A stretch of 14,047 nt of DNA, taken from contig CAAFQT010000258.1 of assembly GCA_900765185.1 (NCBI GenBank), positions 1-14,047 on the forward strand, in the 5' to 3' direction. The DNA is from an uncultured Collinsella sp. (GTDB taxonomy: Bacteria > Actinomycetota > Coriobacteriia > Coriobacteriales > Coriobacteriaceae). The notes under the pieces are model-generated. The model was not told the DNA's origin. It made no database searches and was given only the letters and a program-made list of their open reading frames with translations. This document shows positions 7,294 through 14,047 of this stretch, piece by piece (positions within the stretch are counted from its first letter, which is position 1; every line of letters starts with the position of its first letter). A program made the translations under genes and the position numbers.

Positions 7294-7313
7294 TTGGGCG
7301 CCCAAGGTTGGGC
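7294..7313. promoter_or_regulatory. Palindrome with a third half-site in the guaB leader
   Basis: TTGGGCGCCCAA (7294-7305) is a perfect 12-bp palindrome, and its right half pairs again with TTGGGC (7308-7313) across a GG. The result is three alternating copies of one 6-mer. As DNA it could be an operator; as RNA the middle copy could pair with either neighbour, although the loops are very tight. It lies about 50 bp before the guaB start. Confidence 0.45.
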
Positions 7314-7363
7314 TGGGTCCTACGAGGCCTGCAGCCGACCGGTCGCATGGAAAAAGGAGAAAC

Positions 7364-8875
7364 ATGGCTACGTTCTTTCCCGGTGAGTCCCACACGTTTT
7401 CGGAGTATCTGCTGGTCCCTGGTTACTCGTCCTCGCAGTGCATCCCCAACAACGTCTCTCTTAAGACGCCGCTGACCCGCTTCAAGCGCGGTGAGAAGCC
7501 GGCAATCACCCTGAACATCCCCATGGTTTCCGCCATCATGCAGTCCGTCTCGGGCGTCGACATGGGTGTCGCGCTCGCTACCGAGGGTGGCCTGTCCTTC
7601 ATTTACGGTTCCCAGAGCGCCGAGTCCGAGGCCGCTATGGTCAAGGCCGTCAAGGATCACAAGGCTGGCTTCGTTCAGTCCGATTCCACGCTGACCCCCG
7701 ACATGACCATGGAGCAGGTCATCGAGCTCAAGGAGAAGACCGGTCACTCCACCATGCCGGTCACCGACGACGGCACTCCCAAGGGTAAGCTCCTGGGTAT
7801 CGTCACCAGCCGTGACTATCGCCCCAGCCGCGATGACCACCAGACGAAGGTCTCCGAGTTCATGACCCCGCGTGAGCAGCTCATCGTGGGCGACAAGAAC
7901 ATCAGCCTCAAGGTTGCCAACGACGTCATCTGGGACAACAAGCTCAACGCTCTGCCTATCGTCGACGACAACGATCACCTCATGGGCATCGTCTTCCGCA
8001 AGGACTACGACAGCCACAAGACCAACCCCAACGAGCTGCTCGACGGCGACAAGCGCTACATGGTCGGCGCCGGTATCAACACCCGCGACTATGCCGAGCG
8101 CGTGCCGCTGCTCATTGAGGCCGGCGCCGATGTCCTGTGCATCGACTCTTCCGAGGGCTTCAGCGAGTGGCAGAAGCGCACCATCGAATGGATCCGCGCC
8201 AACTACGGCGAGGACGTCAAGGTCGGTGCCGGTAACGTCGTCGACGCCGAGGGCTTCCGCTTCCTGGCCGACTGCGGTGCCGACTTCATCAAGGTCGGTA
8301 TCGGCGGCGGTTCCATCTGCATTACCCGCGAGACCAAGGGCATCGGCCGTGGCCAGGCCACTGCGCTGATCGACGTCTGCCGAGCTCGCGACGAGTACTA
8401 CGAGGAGACGGGCGTCTACGTGCCCGTGTGCTCCGACGGCGGTATCGTCTACGACTACCACATGACGCTCGCCCTTGCCATGGGTGCCGACTTTATGATG
8501 CTGGGCCGCTACTTCGCGCGCTTTGACGAGAGCCCGACCGAGCGCGTCAACGTCAACGGTCAGTACATGAAGGAGTACTGGGGCGAGGGTTCTGCGCGTG
8601 CCCGCAACTGGCAGCGCTACGACCTTGGCGGCGCCGCGAAGCTCAGCTTCGTCGAGGGCGTCGACTCCTACGTCCCGTACGCCGGTTCCCTCAAGGACGG
8701 CGTGGGCGGCACGCTTTACAAGGTCAAGTCCACGATGTGCAACTGCGGTGCCCTCTCGATCCCCGAGCTCCAGGAAAAGGCACGCCTGACCCTGGTCAGC
8801 TCGACCTCGATCGTCGAAGGCGGCGCCCACGACGTCGTCGTAAAGGATTCGCAGCAGTCCGTAAGTTATCGCTAG
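7364..8875 (+). CDS. guaB: IMP dehydrogenase (Tritrichomonas foetus-like type)
   Basis: Catalyses NAD+-dependent oxidation of IMP to XMP, the committed step of guanine nucleotide synthesis, in the cytosol. The 503-residue protein has the (beta/alpha)8 barrel split by two CBS domains (~residues 100-220; [11 protein letters not shown] and [20 protein letters not shown]). The catalytic loop [12 protein letters not shown] carries C319, the mobile flap has the Arg-Tyr dyad R418-Y419 (NWQRYDLGG), and the IMP-binding stretch is VCSDGGI. The loop differs from the usual bacterial GPGSICTTR and matches the Tritrichomonas foetus enzyme in sequence style, in length and in numbering. AAGGAG (7354-7359) precedes the ATG by 4 bases. 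It is a monocistronic unit with its own leader and terminator, in the same orientation as leuS beyond the inserted restriction-modification genes. Confidence 0.97.
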   Translation: MATFFPGESHTFSEYLLVPGYSSSQCIPNNVSLKTPLTRFKRGEKPAITLNIPMVSAIMQSVSGVDMGVALATEGGLSFIYGSQSAESEAAMVKAVKDHKAGFVQSDSTLTPDMTMEQVIELKEKTGHSTMPVTDDGTPKGKLLGIVTSRDYRPSRDDHQTKVSEFMTPREQLIVGDKNISLKVANDVIWDNKLNALPIVDDNDHLMGIVFRKDYDSHKTNPNELLDGDKRYMVGAGINTRDYAERVPLLIEAGADVLCIDSSEGFSEWQKRTIEWIRANYGEDVKVGAGNVVDAEGFRFLADCGADFIKVGIGGGSICITRETKGIGRGQATALIDVCRARDEYYEETGVYVPVCSDGGIVYDYHMTLALAMGADFMMLGRYFARFDESPTERVNVNGQYMKEYWGEGSARARNWQRYDLGGAAKLSFVEGVDSYVPYAGSLKDGVGGTLYKVKSTMCNCGALSIPELQEKARLTLVSSTSIVEGGAHDVVVKDSQQSVSYR

Positions 8876-8893
8876 TTACTAAAAAAAATGATG

Positions 8894-8933
8894 AAAATGG
8901 GGTCGCGTGTCTGTTGGATTGCGACCCCATTTT
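8894..8933. terminator. Bidirectional intrinsic terminator between guaB and the restriction gene
   Basis: A perfect 13-bp stem (8894-8906 with 8921-8933, AAAATGGGGTCGC and its complement) encloses a 14-nt loop. The right arm ends in TTTT for the guaB direction; an A8 tract at 8881-8888 gives a T8 tract for transcripts coming from the minus strand. It starts 18 bases after the guaB stop and ends one base before the restriction gene's stop codon, so it serves both converging genes. Confidence 0.85.
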
Positions 8934-8934
8934 G

Positions 8935-9798
8935 TTATAGGTCTCCTTCTCTTTCGCTAATCAGATAAGGATTGTTTCTGACCGTGTTTGAAACAAAATC
9001 CAAATAGTCTGCTTCGGTGACGAGATCATTCGGAACAGGTTTATCTACCGTACTGCCCTCTCGAACAATTTCAATCAACTTTGGCCAATACGTTTCAATT
9101 TTTCCGTTACGACGCTCCGCCTTCATTCGATTCCACGCTTTTGCGCCGCAGGATTCCCTGAATCCCTTTCCTGAACTATTTTCAGTATTCGTTTTATTTT
9201 TTACCTGAAACATGGCAGTGCATTCATCGTTGCAAAAGTCGATTGCCGTGAGAATCTTCCCTCTGCACCAAATCCATCCATATGGCTTAATTTTTGAATA
9301 TATGTACTCCTCCAATAGGTTGCCACCTATATTTTCAGCACTCATGAATAAATTGTGGTGCGCCGCCCACTCGTAAGCGCGCTCTTTTGATCCTGCGTGT
9401 TTTGCGTCCATTACCATATGTATCAGTGCTTCATCGGTAACCGTCTTTTTGGGATTCGCGACATAATCACTTGGAAGCGACTGCCATTCCGAAAGAAATT
9501 TTGAAATCCATTTGTTTAGCCAAAGTTCCAAAAATGCTTTCGAGTCTAATTCGAGTATATCTGGCTTCATTGGAATCGAGGGAATCATTGCTGAGGTTTC
9601 GGCTTGGAGAAGAATGGGAAATAGTGACTTCATTTCTCTTTTTCTTTCCTCGGCGTCATAGCGACAGGTTTCGTTGTTAATTGTTCGGTCCGCGATGGAT
9701 TCAAAGAGTTCTTGCGCCGGAATGTGATGCGAGTTGCAGTAATTCAGTGATTCCGATAATTTCTTTTTGACATCTTCACGTTTTGCGTTTTTAGTCAT
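8935..9798 (-). CDS. Type II restriction endonuclease, SinI-like
   Basis: Predicted 287-residue endonuclease that cuts unmethylated DNA, partner of the divergent C5 methyltransferase. The core sits in the C-terminal half: AENIGGNLLEEYIYSKIKP (~154-172, acidic E163/E164), WCRGKILTAIDF with D187, then FQVKNKTNTENSS with Q198-V-K200. This fits a PD-(D/E)XK nuclease in which the E of the ExK pair is Q. The KNKTNTENSS stretch is what I associate with the SinI family (GGWCC). The N-terminal ~150 residues are charged, helical-looking and not recognised. ATG at 9798 is chosen because AAAGGAGG lies 7 bases upstream; the frame extends to 9846 without a better site. Its stop abuts the shared terminator. 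The family call is from memory, so the specificity is only a hypothesis; endonuclease as such is well supported by the methyltransferase next door. Confidence 0.72.
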   Translation of the reverse strand: MTKNAKREDVKKKLSESLNYCNSHHIPAQELFESIADRTINNETCRYDAEERKREMKSLFPILLQAETSAMIPSIPMKPDILELDSKAFLELWLNKWISKFLSEWQSLPSDYVANPKKTVTDEALIHMVMDAKHAGSKERAYEWAAHHNLFMSAENIGGNLLEEYIYSKIKPYGWIWCRGKILTAIDFCNDECTAMFQVKNKTNTENSSGKGFRESCGAKAWNRMKAERRNGKIETYWPKLIEIVREGSTVDKPVPNDLVTEADYLDFVSNTVRNNPYLISEREGDL

Positions 9799-9805
9799 GG
9801 TCGTG

Positions 9806-9813
9806 CCTCCTTT
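9806..9813 (-). promoter_or_regulatory. Ribosome binding site of the restriction gene
   Basis: AAAGGAGG on the minus strand ends 7 bases before the ATG at 9798. It fixes the start against the longer open frame reaching 9846, which would encode 16 extra residues and place this site inside the coding region. Confidence 0.85.
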
Positions 9814-9815
9814 GT

Positions 9816-9828
9816 GTTGATTTTCAAC
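9816..9828. promoter_or_regulatory. Short dyad in the divergent R-M control region
   Basis: GTTGA and TCAAC flank a TTT spacer. The dyad overlaps the candidate -35 box of the methyltransferase promoter and lies just upstream of the restriction gene's ribosome binding site, so a bound protein or an RNA hairpin here could affect both genes. Confidence 0.35.
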
Positions 9829-9845
9829 TAGATAAAACCTATACA
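9817..9845 (+). promoter_or_regulatory. Candidate methyltransferase promoter
   Basis: TTGATT (9817-9822) and TATACA (9840-9845) are separated by 17 bp, each with four consensus matches; a second possible -10 box, TATATT, lies at 9852-9857. Transcription would start near 9852, giving a leader of about 55-60 nt that contains both arms of the 10-bp inverted repeat. A clear promoter for the opposite strand was not found. Confidence 0.45.
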
Positions 9846-9855
9846 CAAGCGTATA
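9840..9855. promoter_or_regulatory. Operator-like dyad over the methyltransferase -10 box
   Basis: TATACACAAGCGTATA has TATAC/GTATA arms plus one inner matched pair (C/G). It covers the candidate -10 box and start region, where a repressor, for example the helix-turn-helix domain of the methyltransferase, could block transcription. No protein binding is shown. Confidence 0.4.
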
Positions 9856-9863
9856 TTTGAATT

Positions 9864-9911
9864 AAAATGGACTAAAAAATGTTCAATTACTTAATTACTG
9901 GAGTCCATTTT
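9864..9911. repeat. 10-bp inverted repeat spanning the methyltransferase start
   Basis: AAAATGGACT (9864-9873) and AGTCCATTTT (9902-9911) are perfect inverted copies 28 bases apart. The right arm overlaps the GGAG ribosome binding site (9900-9903) and reaches two bases into the TTG start codon (9910-9912). In the transcript, pairing of the arms would hide the start. Confidence 0.6.
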
Positions 9912-11259
9912 GGAAAATGAGGCGATACTGTCTTCCGCGGAAGTTGCGAGCCGTCTCGGGGTGACATCTCAGACTGTTACAAGACTATCTCGTAACGGAG
10001 AGCTCAATTATGCGCTTGTTGGTAAGCGTAGAGTCTATAGAGAGAACGATGTTATCAGCTTTATGAGGAAAAAAAATCTATGCTTCGCTCCCGCAGACCA
10101 TCGCGCTACTGAAGTAGTTGATTCGACATTAACTGCGGTTTCTTTTTTTTCTGGGGCGCTTGGCTTGGATTATGGAATGGAGAGGACCGGTATTTCGTCC
10201 AGTCTTTTCTGTGAAAATGACACGAAGTGCCGAATGACTATTGCGTCCAATCGGCCTAATGTTGGTTTGCTAGGAGATATTAATAAGGTTACTCCCGATC
10301 GGGTATTTGATTATTCGGGCATTAGCCCGAAAAGGGGTATAGATGTTATGTTTGGCGGGCCTCCTTGTCAGGCATTTTCTACGGCTGGAGCGCGTCGCGC
10401 CTTCGATGACGTTAGGGGCAACGTATTTCTAAAGTATCTCGATCTTGCTGACCATCTTCGACCTAAGTATTTGGTAATTGAAAATGTCAGGGGGCTCTTG
10501 TCTACGGCATATCCTTTGGAAGCTGGCGGAGAGCCCGTACACGGCGGCGCTATGAAAACGGTTCTCAATAAACTTGAATCAATGGGCTACGGTGTGAGCT
10601 TCAATTTGTATAATGCTGCGAACTTTGGTGCGCCTCAAATTAGGGAGAGAGTTGTCTTGATTGCTAAACGAGACGGCTCAATCTGCGATTGGTTGACTCC
10701 TACCAATTCCAATGACCCCAAGTGGCAACTTGATACTTGGAAAACTTTTTCAGATGCCGTCGGGGGATTAAAAGGCGAACAACATTACGTTCAGTTTTCG
10801 GAAAAAAGGCTTAAGTATTTTCATTTACTTAAAGAAGGTGAGTATTGGAAGAATTTACCCGAGGACATTCAGGAAGAGGCTATGGGAAAGGCGTATCGGC
10901 TTGGAGGTGGTAAAACGGGCTTCTATAGAAGAATATGGAACGATCGTCCTTCTCCAACTTTGGTTACAAGCCCGACAATGCCTGCTACTGATTTGTGCCA
11001 TCCCACAGAAGATCGCCCTCTTTCAATTGAGGAATATCGTGCCATTCAGGGCTTTCCTGAAGATTGGATTTTCCGAGGTGATATTAGCGATATTTATAGG
11101 CAAATCGGCAACGCTGTTCCCATTGCTTTGGGAGAGGCTATAGGCAGGGCAATTCTAAAAGACATCTCTAAGTCCAAGGACAACAATAAAGAGATGTTCA
11201 AAGGGTTCCCGTATTCGAGATATAAAAATTCAAACCAGCTAACTTGGAGTATTCGATAG
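9910..11259 (+). CDS. C5-cytosine DNA methyltransferase with N-terminal helix-turn-helix
   Basis: Transfers a methyl group from S-adenosylmethionine to C5 of cytosine, protecting DNA from the divergent endonuclease. It has 449 residues. Residues ~5-53 form a MerR/excisionase-type helix-turn-helix (SSAEVASRLGVTSQTVTRLS, wing GKRRVYRENDVISFM). The catalytic domain follows with motif I AVSFFSGALGLDYG (76-89), motif IV GGPPCQAFS with nucleophile C153, motif VI ENVRG (191-195), motif VIII QIRERVVLIA (243-252) and motif X QIGNAVP (398-404). The target-recognition region (LGGGKTGFYRR...SPTLVTSPTMPATDL) recalls GGWCC-type enzymes such as M.SinI; that is from memory. TTG start, supported by GGAG 6 bases upstream. 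The N-terminal domain may autoregulate the R-M promoters, as shown for M.SsoII-type enzymes. Codon use is AT-rich, unlike guaB and leuS. Confidence 0.92.
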   Translation: MENEAILSSAEVASRLGVTSQTVTRLSRNGELNYALVGKRRVYRENDVISFMRKKNLCFAPADHRATEVVDSTLTAVSFFSGALGLDYGMERTGISSSLFCENDTKCRMTIASNRPNVGLLGDINKVTPDRVFDYSGISPKRGIDVMFGGPPCQAFSTAGARRAFDDVRGNVFLKYLDLADHLRPKYLVIENVRGLLSTAYPLEAGGEPVHGGAMKTVLNKLESMGYGVSFNLYNAANFGAPQIRERVVLIAKRDGSICDWLTPTNSNDPKWQLDTWKTFSDAVGGLKGEQHYVQFSEKRLKYFHLLKEGEYWKNLPEDIQEEAMGKAYRLGGGKTGFYRRIWNDRPSPTLVTSPTMPATDLCHPTEDRPLSIEEYRAIQGFPEDWIFRGDISDIYRQIGNAVPIALGEAIGRAILKDISKSKDNNKEMFKGFPYSRYKNSNQLTWSIR

Positions 11260-11301
11260 CTTGTTATGTTTAAAGTCACAGGCACCTTGGTTTTTGTGAT
11301 T

Positions 11302-11310
11302 TGCTATCAT
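11302..11310 (+). promoter_or_regulatory. Candidate extended -10 promoter for leuS
   Basis: TGCTATCAT is an extended -10 element (TGn plus a five-of-six TATAAT match). No good -35 box lies at the right distance, which this promoter type tolerates. Transcription would begin near 11317, placing the whole inverted repeat at 11329-11406 in the 5' leader of leuS. Confidence 0.4.
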
Positions 11311-11328
11311 CATGCGAGTTAACGATGT

Positions 11329-11406
11329 GGCGGGGCGTTCTTACCTTTACTCGCTGCTGCGGACAGTCCTGCTCGCAGCAGCGAGTAAAGGTAAGAACGC
11401 CCCGCC
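11329..11406. repeat. Perfect 33-bp inverted repeat with 12-nt loop upstream of leuS
   Basis: Bases 11329-11361 are exactly complementary to 11374-11406, with a 12-base spacer at 11362-11373. The arms start GGCGGGGCG and end GCTGCTGCG next to the loop. They are GC-rich, unlike the R-M insert just upstream. The repeat ends 17 bases before the leuS ribosome binding site. No T-tract follows, so it is not a standard terminator; no T-box consensus is present. It may be a dispersed palindromic element, a very stable leader hairpin or a junction scar of the insertion. Confidence 0.95.
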
Positions 11407-11432
11407 CCAACCGAGATAACAAAGGAGCTGAT

Positions 11433-14009
11433 ATGTGCGATTGCACAGATCATAAGGACGAGATCCCTGTCTACGACGCGCAGGCCATTGAGTCCAAGTG
11501 GATGAAGGCCTGGGAGGACTCCAACCTCTTTGCCGTCGACACCGACGACAGTAAGCCCAAGAAGTACGTGCTCGAGATGTTCCCGTATCCGTCGGGCGAC
11601 CTGCACATGGGCCACGCGCGCAACTATACCATCGGCGATGCCATGGCCCGTCAGGCCCGCATGCGCGGCTACGACGTGCTGCACCCCATCGGCTTCGATG
11701 CCTTTGGCCTGCCCGCCGAGAACGCCGCCATCAAACACAATACGCAGGCTGCCGCCTGGACGTATAAGAACATGGATCAGGCGCTTGCCACGATGAAGCG
11801 CATGGGCTTCTCCTACGATCTGGATCGCATGGTCAAGACCTGCAGCCCCGACTATTACCGCTGGGGTCAGTGGATCTTTGAGAAGATGTGGGAAAAGGGC
11901 CTGGTCTACCGTAAGAAGAACCCGGTGAACTGGTGCCCCAACTGCAAGACCGTTCTGGCCAACGAGCAGGTTACCGAGGGCAAGTGCTGGCGCTGCGGCA
12001 CTGAGCCCGAGAAGCGCGACCTTGAGCAGTGGTACTACAAGATCACCGAGTACTCCCAGGAGCTGCTCGACGACCTGGAGAAGCTCCCCGGCTGGCCCGA
12101 GCGCGTCAAGCAGATGCAGGCCAACTGGATCGGCCGCTCCGAGGGCGCCGAGGTCGACTTTACCCTGTGCGACAAGGATGGCGAGCCCATCGAGGGCGAC
12201 GAGGGTAAGATCACCGTCTTCACCACGCGAGCCGACACGCTCTTTGGTGTCTCCTTCTTTGTCCTGGCTCCTGAGTACGCGCGCCTGCACGAGCTCGTCG
12301 AGGGCACGGAGTACGAGGAGGCCGTCACCAAGATCGTCGAGGACTCCAAGCATATCTCTGCCGTCGAGCGTGCCCAGGGCACCCTCGAGAAGCACGGTGC
12401 CTTTACCGGCCGCTATGTGGTGAACCCCGTCAACGGCGAGAAGGCCCCCGTGTGGGTTGCCGATTATGTCGTTGCCGACTACGGCACCGGCGCCGTCATG
12501 GCCGTTCCCTGCGGCGACCAGCGTGACTTTGAGTTCGCCCGCAAGTACGATCTGCCTATTGTGCCGATCATTCTGGACGATGACGACCGCGCTGCCGTCG
12601 AGGCCAGCGGCGAGACCATCGATACCTTCCATGCCGAGAACGTCGACTGGGATTGCGCCCACGCTGCCGAGGGCACGCTCGTCCAGTCCGGCAAGTACAC
12701 CGGCATGCGCGGCGGCAAGCACTCCGAGGGCGAGGCTGCCATCGTGTCCGACCTCGAGGCCATGGGCTGCGGCCGTCGCAAGGTCGAGTTCCGCCTGCGC
12801 GACTGGCTCATCAGCCGCCAGCGCTACTGGGGCAACCCCATCCCGGCCATCCACTGCGAGCACTGCGGCATCGTGCCCGTGCCCGAGGACCAGCTGCCGG
12901 TGACGCTGCCCGAGAACCTGGACCTGGGTGCCGGCGAGACCCTCGCCGAGTGCAAGGAGTTCTACGAGACCACCTGCCCGGTGTGCGGTCGCCCGGCTAA
13001 GCGCGAGACCGATACCATGGACACCTTCACCTGCTCCAGCTGGTATTACCTGCGCTATACCGACCCGCACAACACCGAGCTGCCCTTCTCCCGCGAGGCG
13101 GCAGACCGTTGGATGCCCGTCGATAACTATATCGGTGGCATTGAGCACGCCATTCTGCACCTGCTCTACAGCCGCTTCTTTACCAAGGCGCTGCGCGACC
13201 TGGGCCTGCTGAGCGTTGACGAGCCCTTCACCAACCTGCTGTGCCAGGGCATGGTCAAGGACGAGAACGGCGACACCATGTCCAAGTCCAAGGGCAATGT
13301 CGTGCCCCCGAGCTCGGTCATCGAGCCCTACGGCGCCGACACCATGCGTCTGGCGATCCTGTTTATCGCCCCGCCCGAGAAGGACTTCGACTGGGATCCC
13401 AAGGCCGTCGAGGGCGCTAACCGCTTCATTAAGCGCGCCTGGCGTATCGTGTGGCAGCTCGTCCAGTCCGGCGACGCCAACGTTGCCTTTGACAAGTCCG
13501 CGCTCGACGAGGTCGCGATGAAGCTCTACCGCGAGCGCCATCGCACCATTGCCAAGTGCACCGAGGACTTCGACCGCGGCCAGTTCAACACCGCGATCTC
13601 GGCCGTCATGGAGCTCGTCAACGCGGCGAGCGCCTACCTCAACGCCACCGAGGGCGCTGACCGCGACAAGGCCCTGTGCTACGGCGTGGCCAAGGACATC
13701 GTAAGCGTCCTTGCCCCCATCTGCCCGTTCTGGGCCGACGAGCTGTGGCACGAGGCACTCGGCTGCGAGGGCAACGCCTACACCGCCGCCTGGCCCGAGT
13801 TCGACCTGGCCGAGTCCGTTGAGGACACGGTGCAGATCGTGGTCCAGGTGCTCGGCAAGGTCCGCGGCCGCGTCGACGTTGCCCGCGATGCCTCCAATGA
13901 GGATATGCAGGCTGCCGCCGAGGCCGCCGTCGCCAAGTGGCTCGAGGGCAAGACGGTCGTCAAGGCCATCTGCGTGCCCGGCAAGCTGGTCAACCTGGTT
14001 GTCAAGTAA
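11433..14009 (+). CDS. leuS: Leucyl-tRNA synthetase
   Basis: Class I aminoacyl-tRNA synthetase charging tRNA-Leu, 858 residues, normal for the bacterial family. Landmarks in order: HIGH motif HMGH (58-61); [15 protein letters not shown]; a zinc-type module with C168/C171 and C185/C188; the editing (CP1) domain with the threonine-rich TTRADTLFG and [19 protein letters not shown]; the [11 protein letters not shown] segment; the KMSKS-type loop TMSKS at 615-619; then the anticodon-binding and C-terminal domains. In the editing block the usual His before the first Asp (xHDxRD) is Gly, while both Asp are kept. ATG at 11433 follows AAAGGAG (11421-11427) by 5 bases; the frame is open upstream to 11301, but that would translate the inverted repeat and is rejected. 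It is probably transcribed on its own. Confidence 0.97.
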   Translation: MCDCTDHKDEIPVYDAQAIESKWMKAWEDSNLFAVDTDDSKPKKYVLEMFPYPSGDLHMGHARNYTIGDAMARQARMRGYDVLHPIGFDAFGLPAENAAIKHNTQAAAWTYKNMDQALATMKRMGFSYDLDRMVKTCSPDYYRWGQWIFEKMWEKGLVYRKKNPVNWCPNCKTVLANEQVTEGKCWRCGTEPEKRDLEQWYYKITEYSQELLDDLEKLPGWPERVKQMQANWIGRSEGAEVDFTLCDKDGEPIEGDEGKITVFTTRADTLFGVSFFVLAPEYARLHELVEGTEYEEAVTKIVEDSKHISAVERAQGTLEKHGAFTGRYVVNPVNGEKAPVWVADYVVADYGTGAVMAVPCGDQRDFEFARKYDLPIVPIILDDDDRAAVEASGETIDTFHAENVDWDCAHAAEGTLVQSGKYTGMRGGKHSEGEAAIVSDLEAMGCGRRKVEFRLRDWLISRQRYWGNPIPAIHCEHCGIVPVPEDQLPVTLPENLDLGAGETLAECKEFYETTCPVCGRPAKRETDTMDTFTCSSWYYLRYTDPHNTELPFSREAADRWMPVDNYIGGIEHAILHLLYSRFFTKALRDLGLLSVDEPFTNLLCQGMVKDENGDTMSKSKGNVVPPSSVIEPYGADTMRLAILFIAPPEKDFDWDPKAVEGANRFIKRAWRIVWQLVQSGDANVAFDKSALDEVAMKLYRERHRTIAKCTEDFDRGQFNTAISAVMELVNAASAYLNATEGADRDKALCYGVAKDIVSVLAPICPFWADELWHEALGCEGNAYTAAWPEFDLAESVEDTVQIVVQVLGKVRGRVDVARDASNEDMQAAAEAAVAKWLEGKTVVKAICVPGKLVNLVVK

Positions 14010-14047
14010 GCGCTGCGCGCATAGCTGACATGCAATAAACGAGGGGC
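14010..14047 (+). other. Intergenic tail after leuS
   Basis: Thirty-eight bases remain. They hold GCGC-rich sequence and end in GAGGGGC, which resembles a ribosome binding site and may belong to a gene starting just beyond the window. No terminator hairpin with a T-tract is seen here. Confidence 0.3.

Larger units (their letters stand above)
8935..11300. mobile_element. Acquired restriction-modification island (approximate limits)
   Basis: The two R-M genes and their spacer are clearly richer in A+T and use codons such as AAA, ATT, TTT and GAA much more than guaB and leuS on either side. The right limit is somewhere between the methyltransferase stop (11259) and the inverted repeat at 11329. 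No integrase, transposase or target-site duplication was recognised, so the mode of entry is unknown. Confidence 0.65.

Noticed and set aside
7171..7363. Purine or PRPP riboswitch in front of guaB
   Set aside because: No conserved riboswitch core could be recognised; only the short palindromic half-sites are visible.
7265..8830. 521-codon open frame opposite guaB on the minus strand
   Set aside because: Same antisense effect; the product is a repetitive Val/Asp/Ala/Gly string with no family signature and would cover the guaB leader.
9799..9846. Earlier start for the restriction endonuclease
   Set aside because: The AAAGGAGG element upstream of 9798 would be internal, and the extra 16 residues show no family-like sequence.
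11270..11300. Intrinsic terminator just after the methyltransferase
   Set aside because: Only a 5-bp TCACA/TGTGA stem with a T5 tract inside the loop; the geometry does not fit a terminator.
8876..11330. Target-site duplication at the edges of the R-M island
   Set aside because: No matching direct repeat of useful length was found by eye between the guaB terminator and the leuS leader.
11301..11432. N-terminal extension of LeuRS by 44 residues
   Set aside because: It would translate the 33-bp inverted repeat; the ATG at 11433 has a strong ribosome binding site and begins the normal LeuRS N-terminus.
11260..11432. T-box leader controlling leuS
   Set aside because: No T-box consensus (the AGGGTGGnACCGCG-type element) and no specifier-loop arrangement or T-tract terminator were found; the hairpin is a simple perfect repeat.
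11319..13751. Very long open frame (810 codons) on the minus strand opposite leuS
   Set aside because: It mirrors leuS, whose GC-rich codons leave few stops on the antisense strand; its protein is low-complexity in Gly/Ala/Val/Leu with no recognisable domain, while the + strand is an unmistakable LeuRS.

Overview
The window reads as high-GC, gene-dense chromosome from a Gram-positive actinobacterium. I favour a Coriobacteriia member, Collinsella-like. This rests on the GC-rich codon use, TTG and GTG starts, a Pel-type exopolysaccharide locus with no outer-membrane components in view, a short ModE-like regulator, and an IMP dehydrogenase of an unusual sub-type. The genus is inferred from remembered family resemblance and was not searched.

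Layout. (1) Positions 1-5719 hold the 3' part of a tightly coupled operon on the + strand. It encodes PelF (5' end outside the window), PelG, a CotH-kinase-family lipoprotein with a twin-arginine signal, a VTC-type polyphosphate-polymerase-domain protein, and a DUF4956 membrane protein. The genes overlap by 11-14 bp or are 3 bp apart, so they are probably translated as one unit. PelF and PelG would make and export a polysaccharide. The last three genes are the least understood part, and I read them as an accessory module acting at the membrane. (2) Positions 5720-7170 hold a short homologue of the Cys/Met-metabolism PLP enzymes that lacks the catalytic lysine. It converges on, and overlaps by 11 bp, a minus-strand single-domain ModE-like regulator. 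(3) Positions 7171-8933 hold guaB with its own leader and a strong terminator. The encoded IMPDH is of the Tritrichomonas foetus type. (4) Positions about 8935-11300 form a visibly AT-rich insert carrying a divergent type II restriction-modification pair: a SinI-like endonuclease on the minus strand and a C5-cytosine methyltransferase with an N-terminal helix-turn-helix on the + strand. The 111-bp region between them is rich in dyads. (5) Positions 11300-14047 hold leuS, preceded by a perfect 33-bp inverted repeat with a 12-nt loop, placed just upstream of its ribosome binding site.

The most interesting points are the CotH / VTC / DUF4956 trio attached to a Pel locus (possibly a split membrane polyphosphate or phosphorylation machine), the PLP pseudoenzyme, the long perfect hairpin in the leuS leader, and the apparent self-regulation of the acquired R-M system. 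No tRNA, rRNA, CRISPR array, transposase or integrase is visible. No gene-free stretch exceeds 300 bases.
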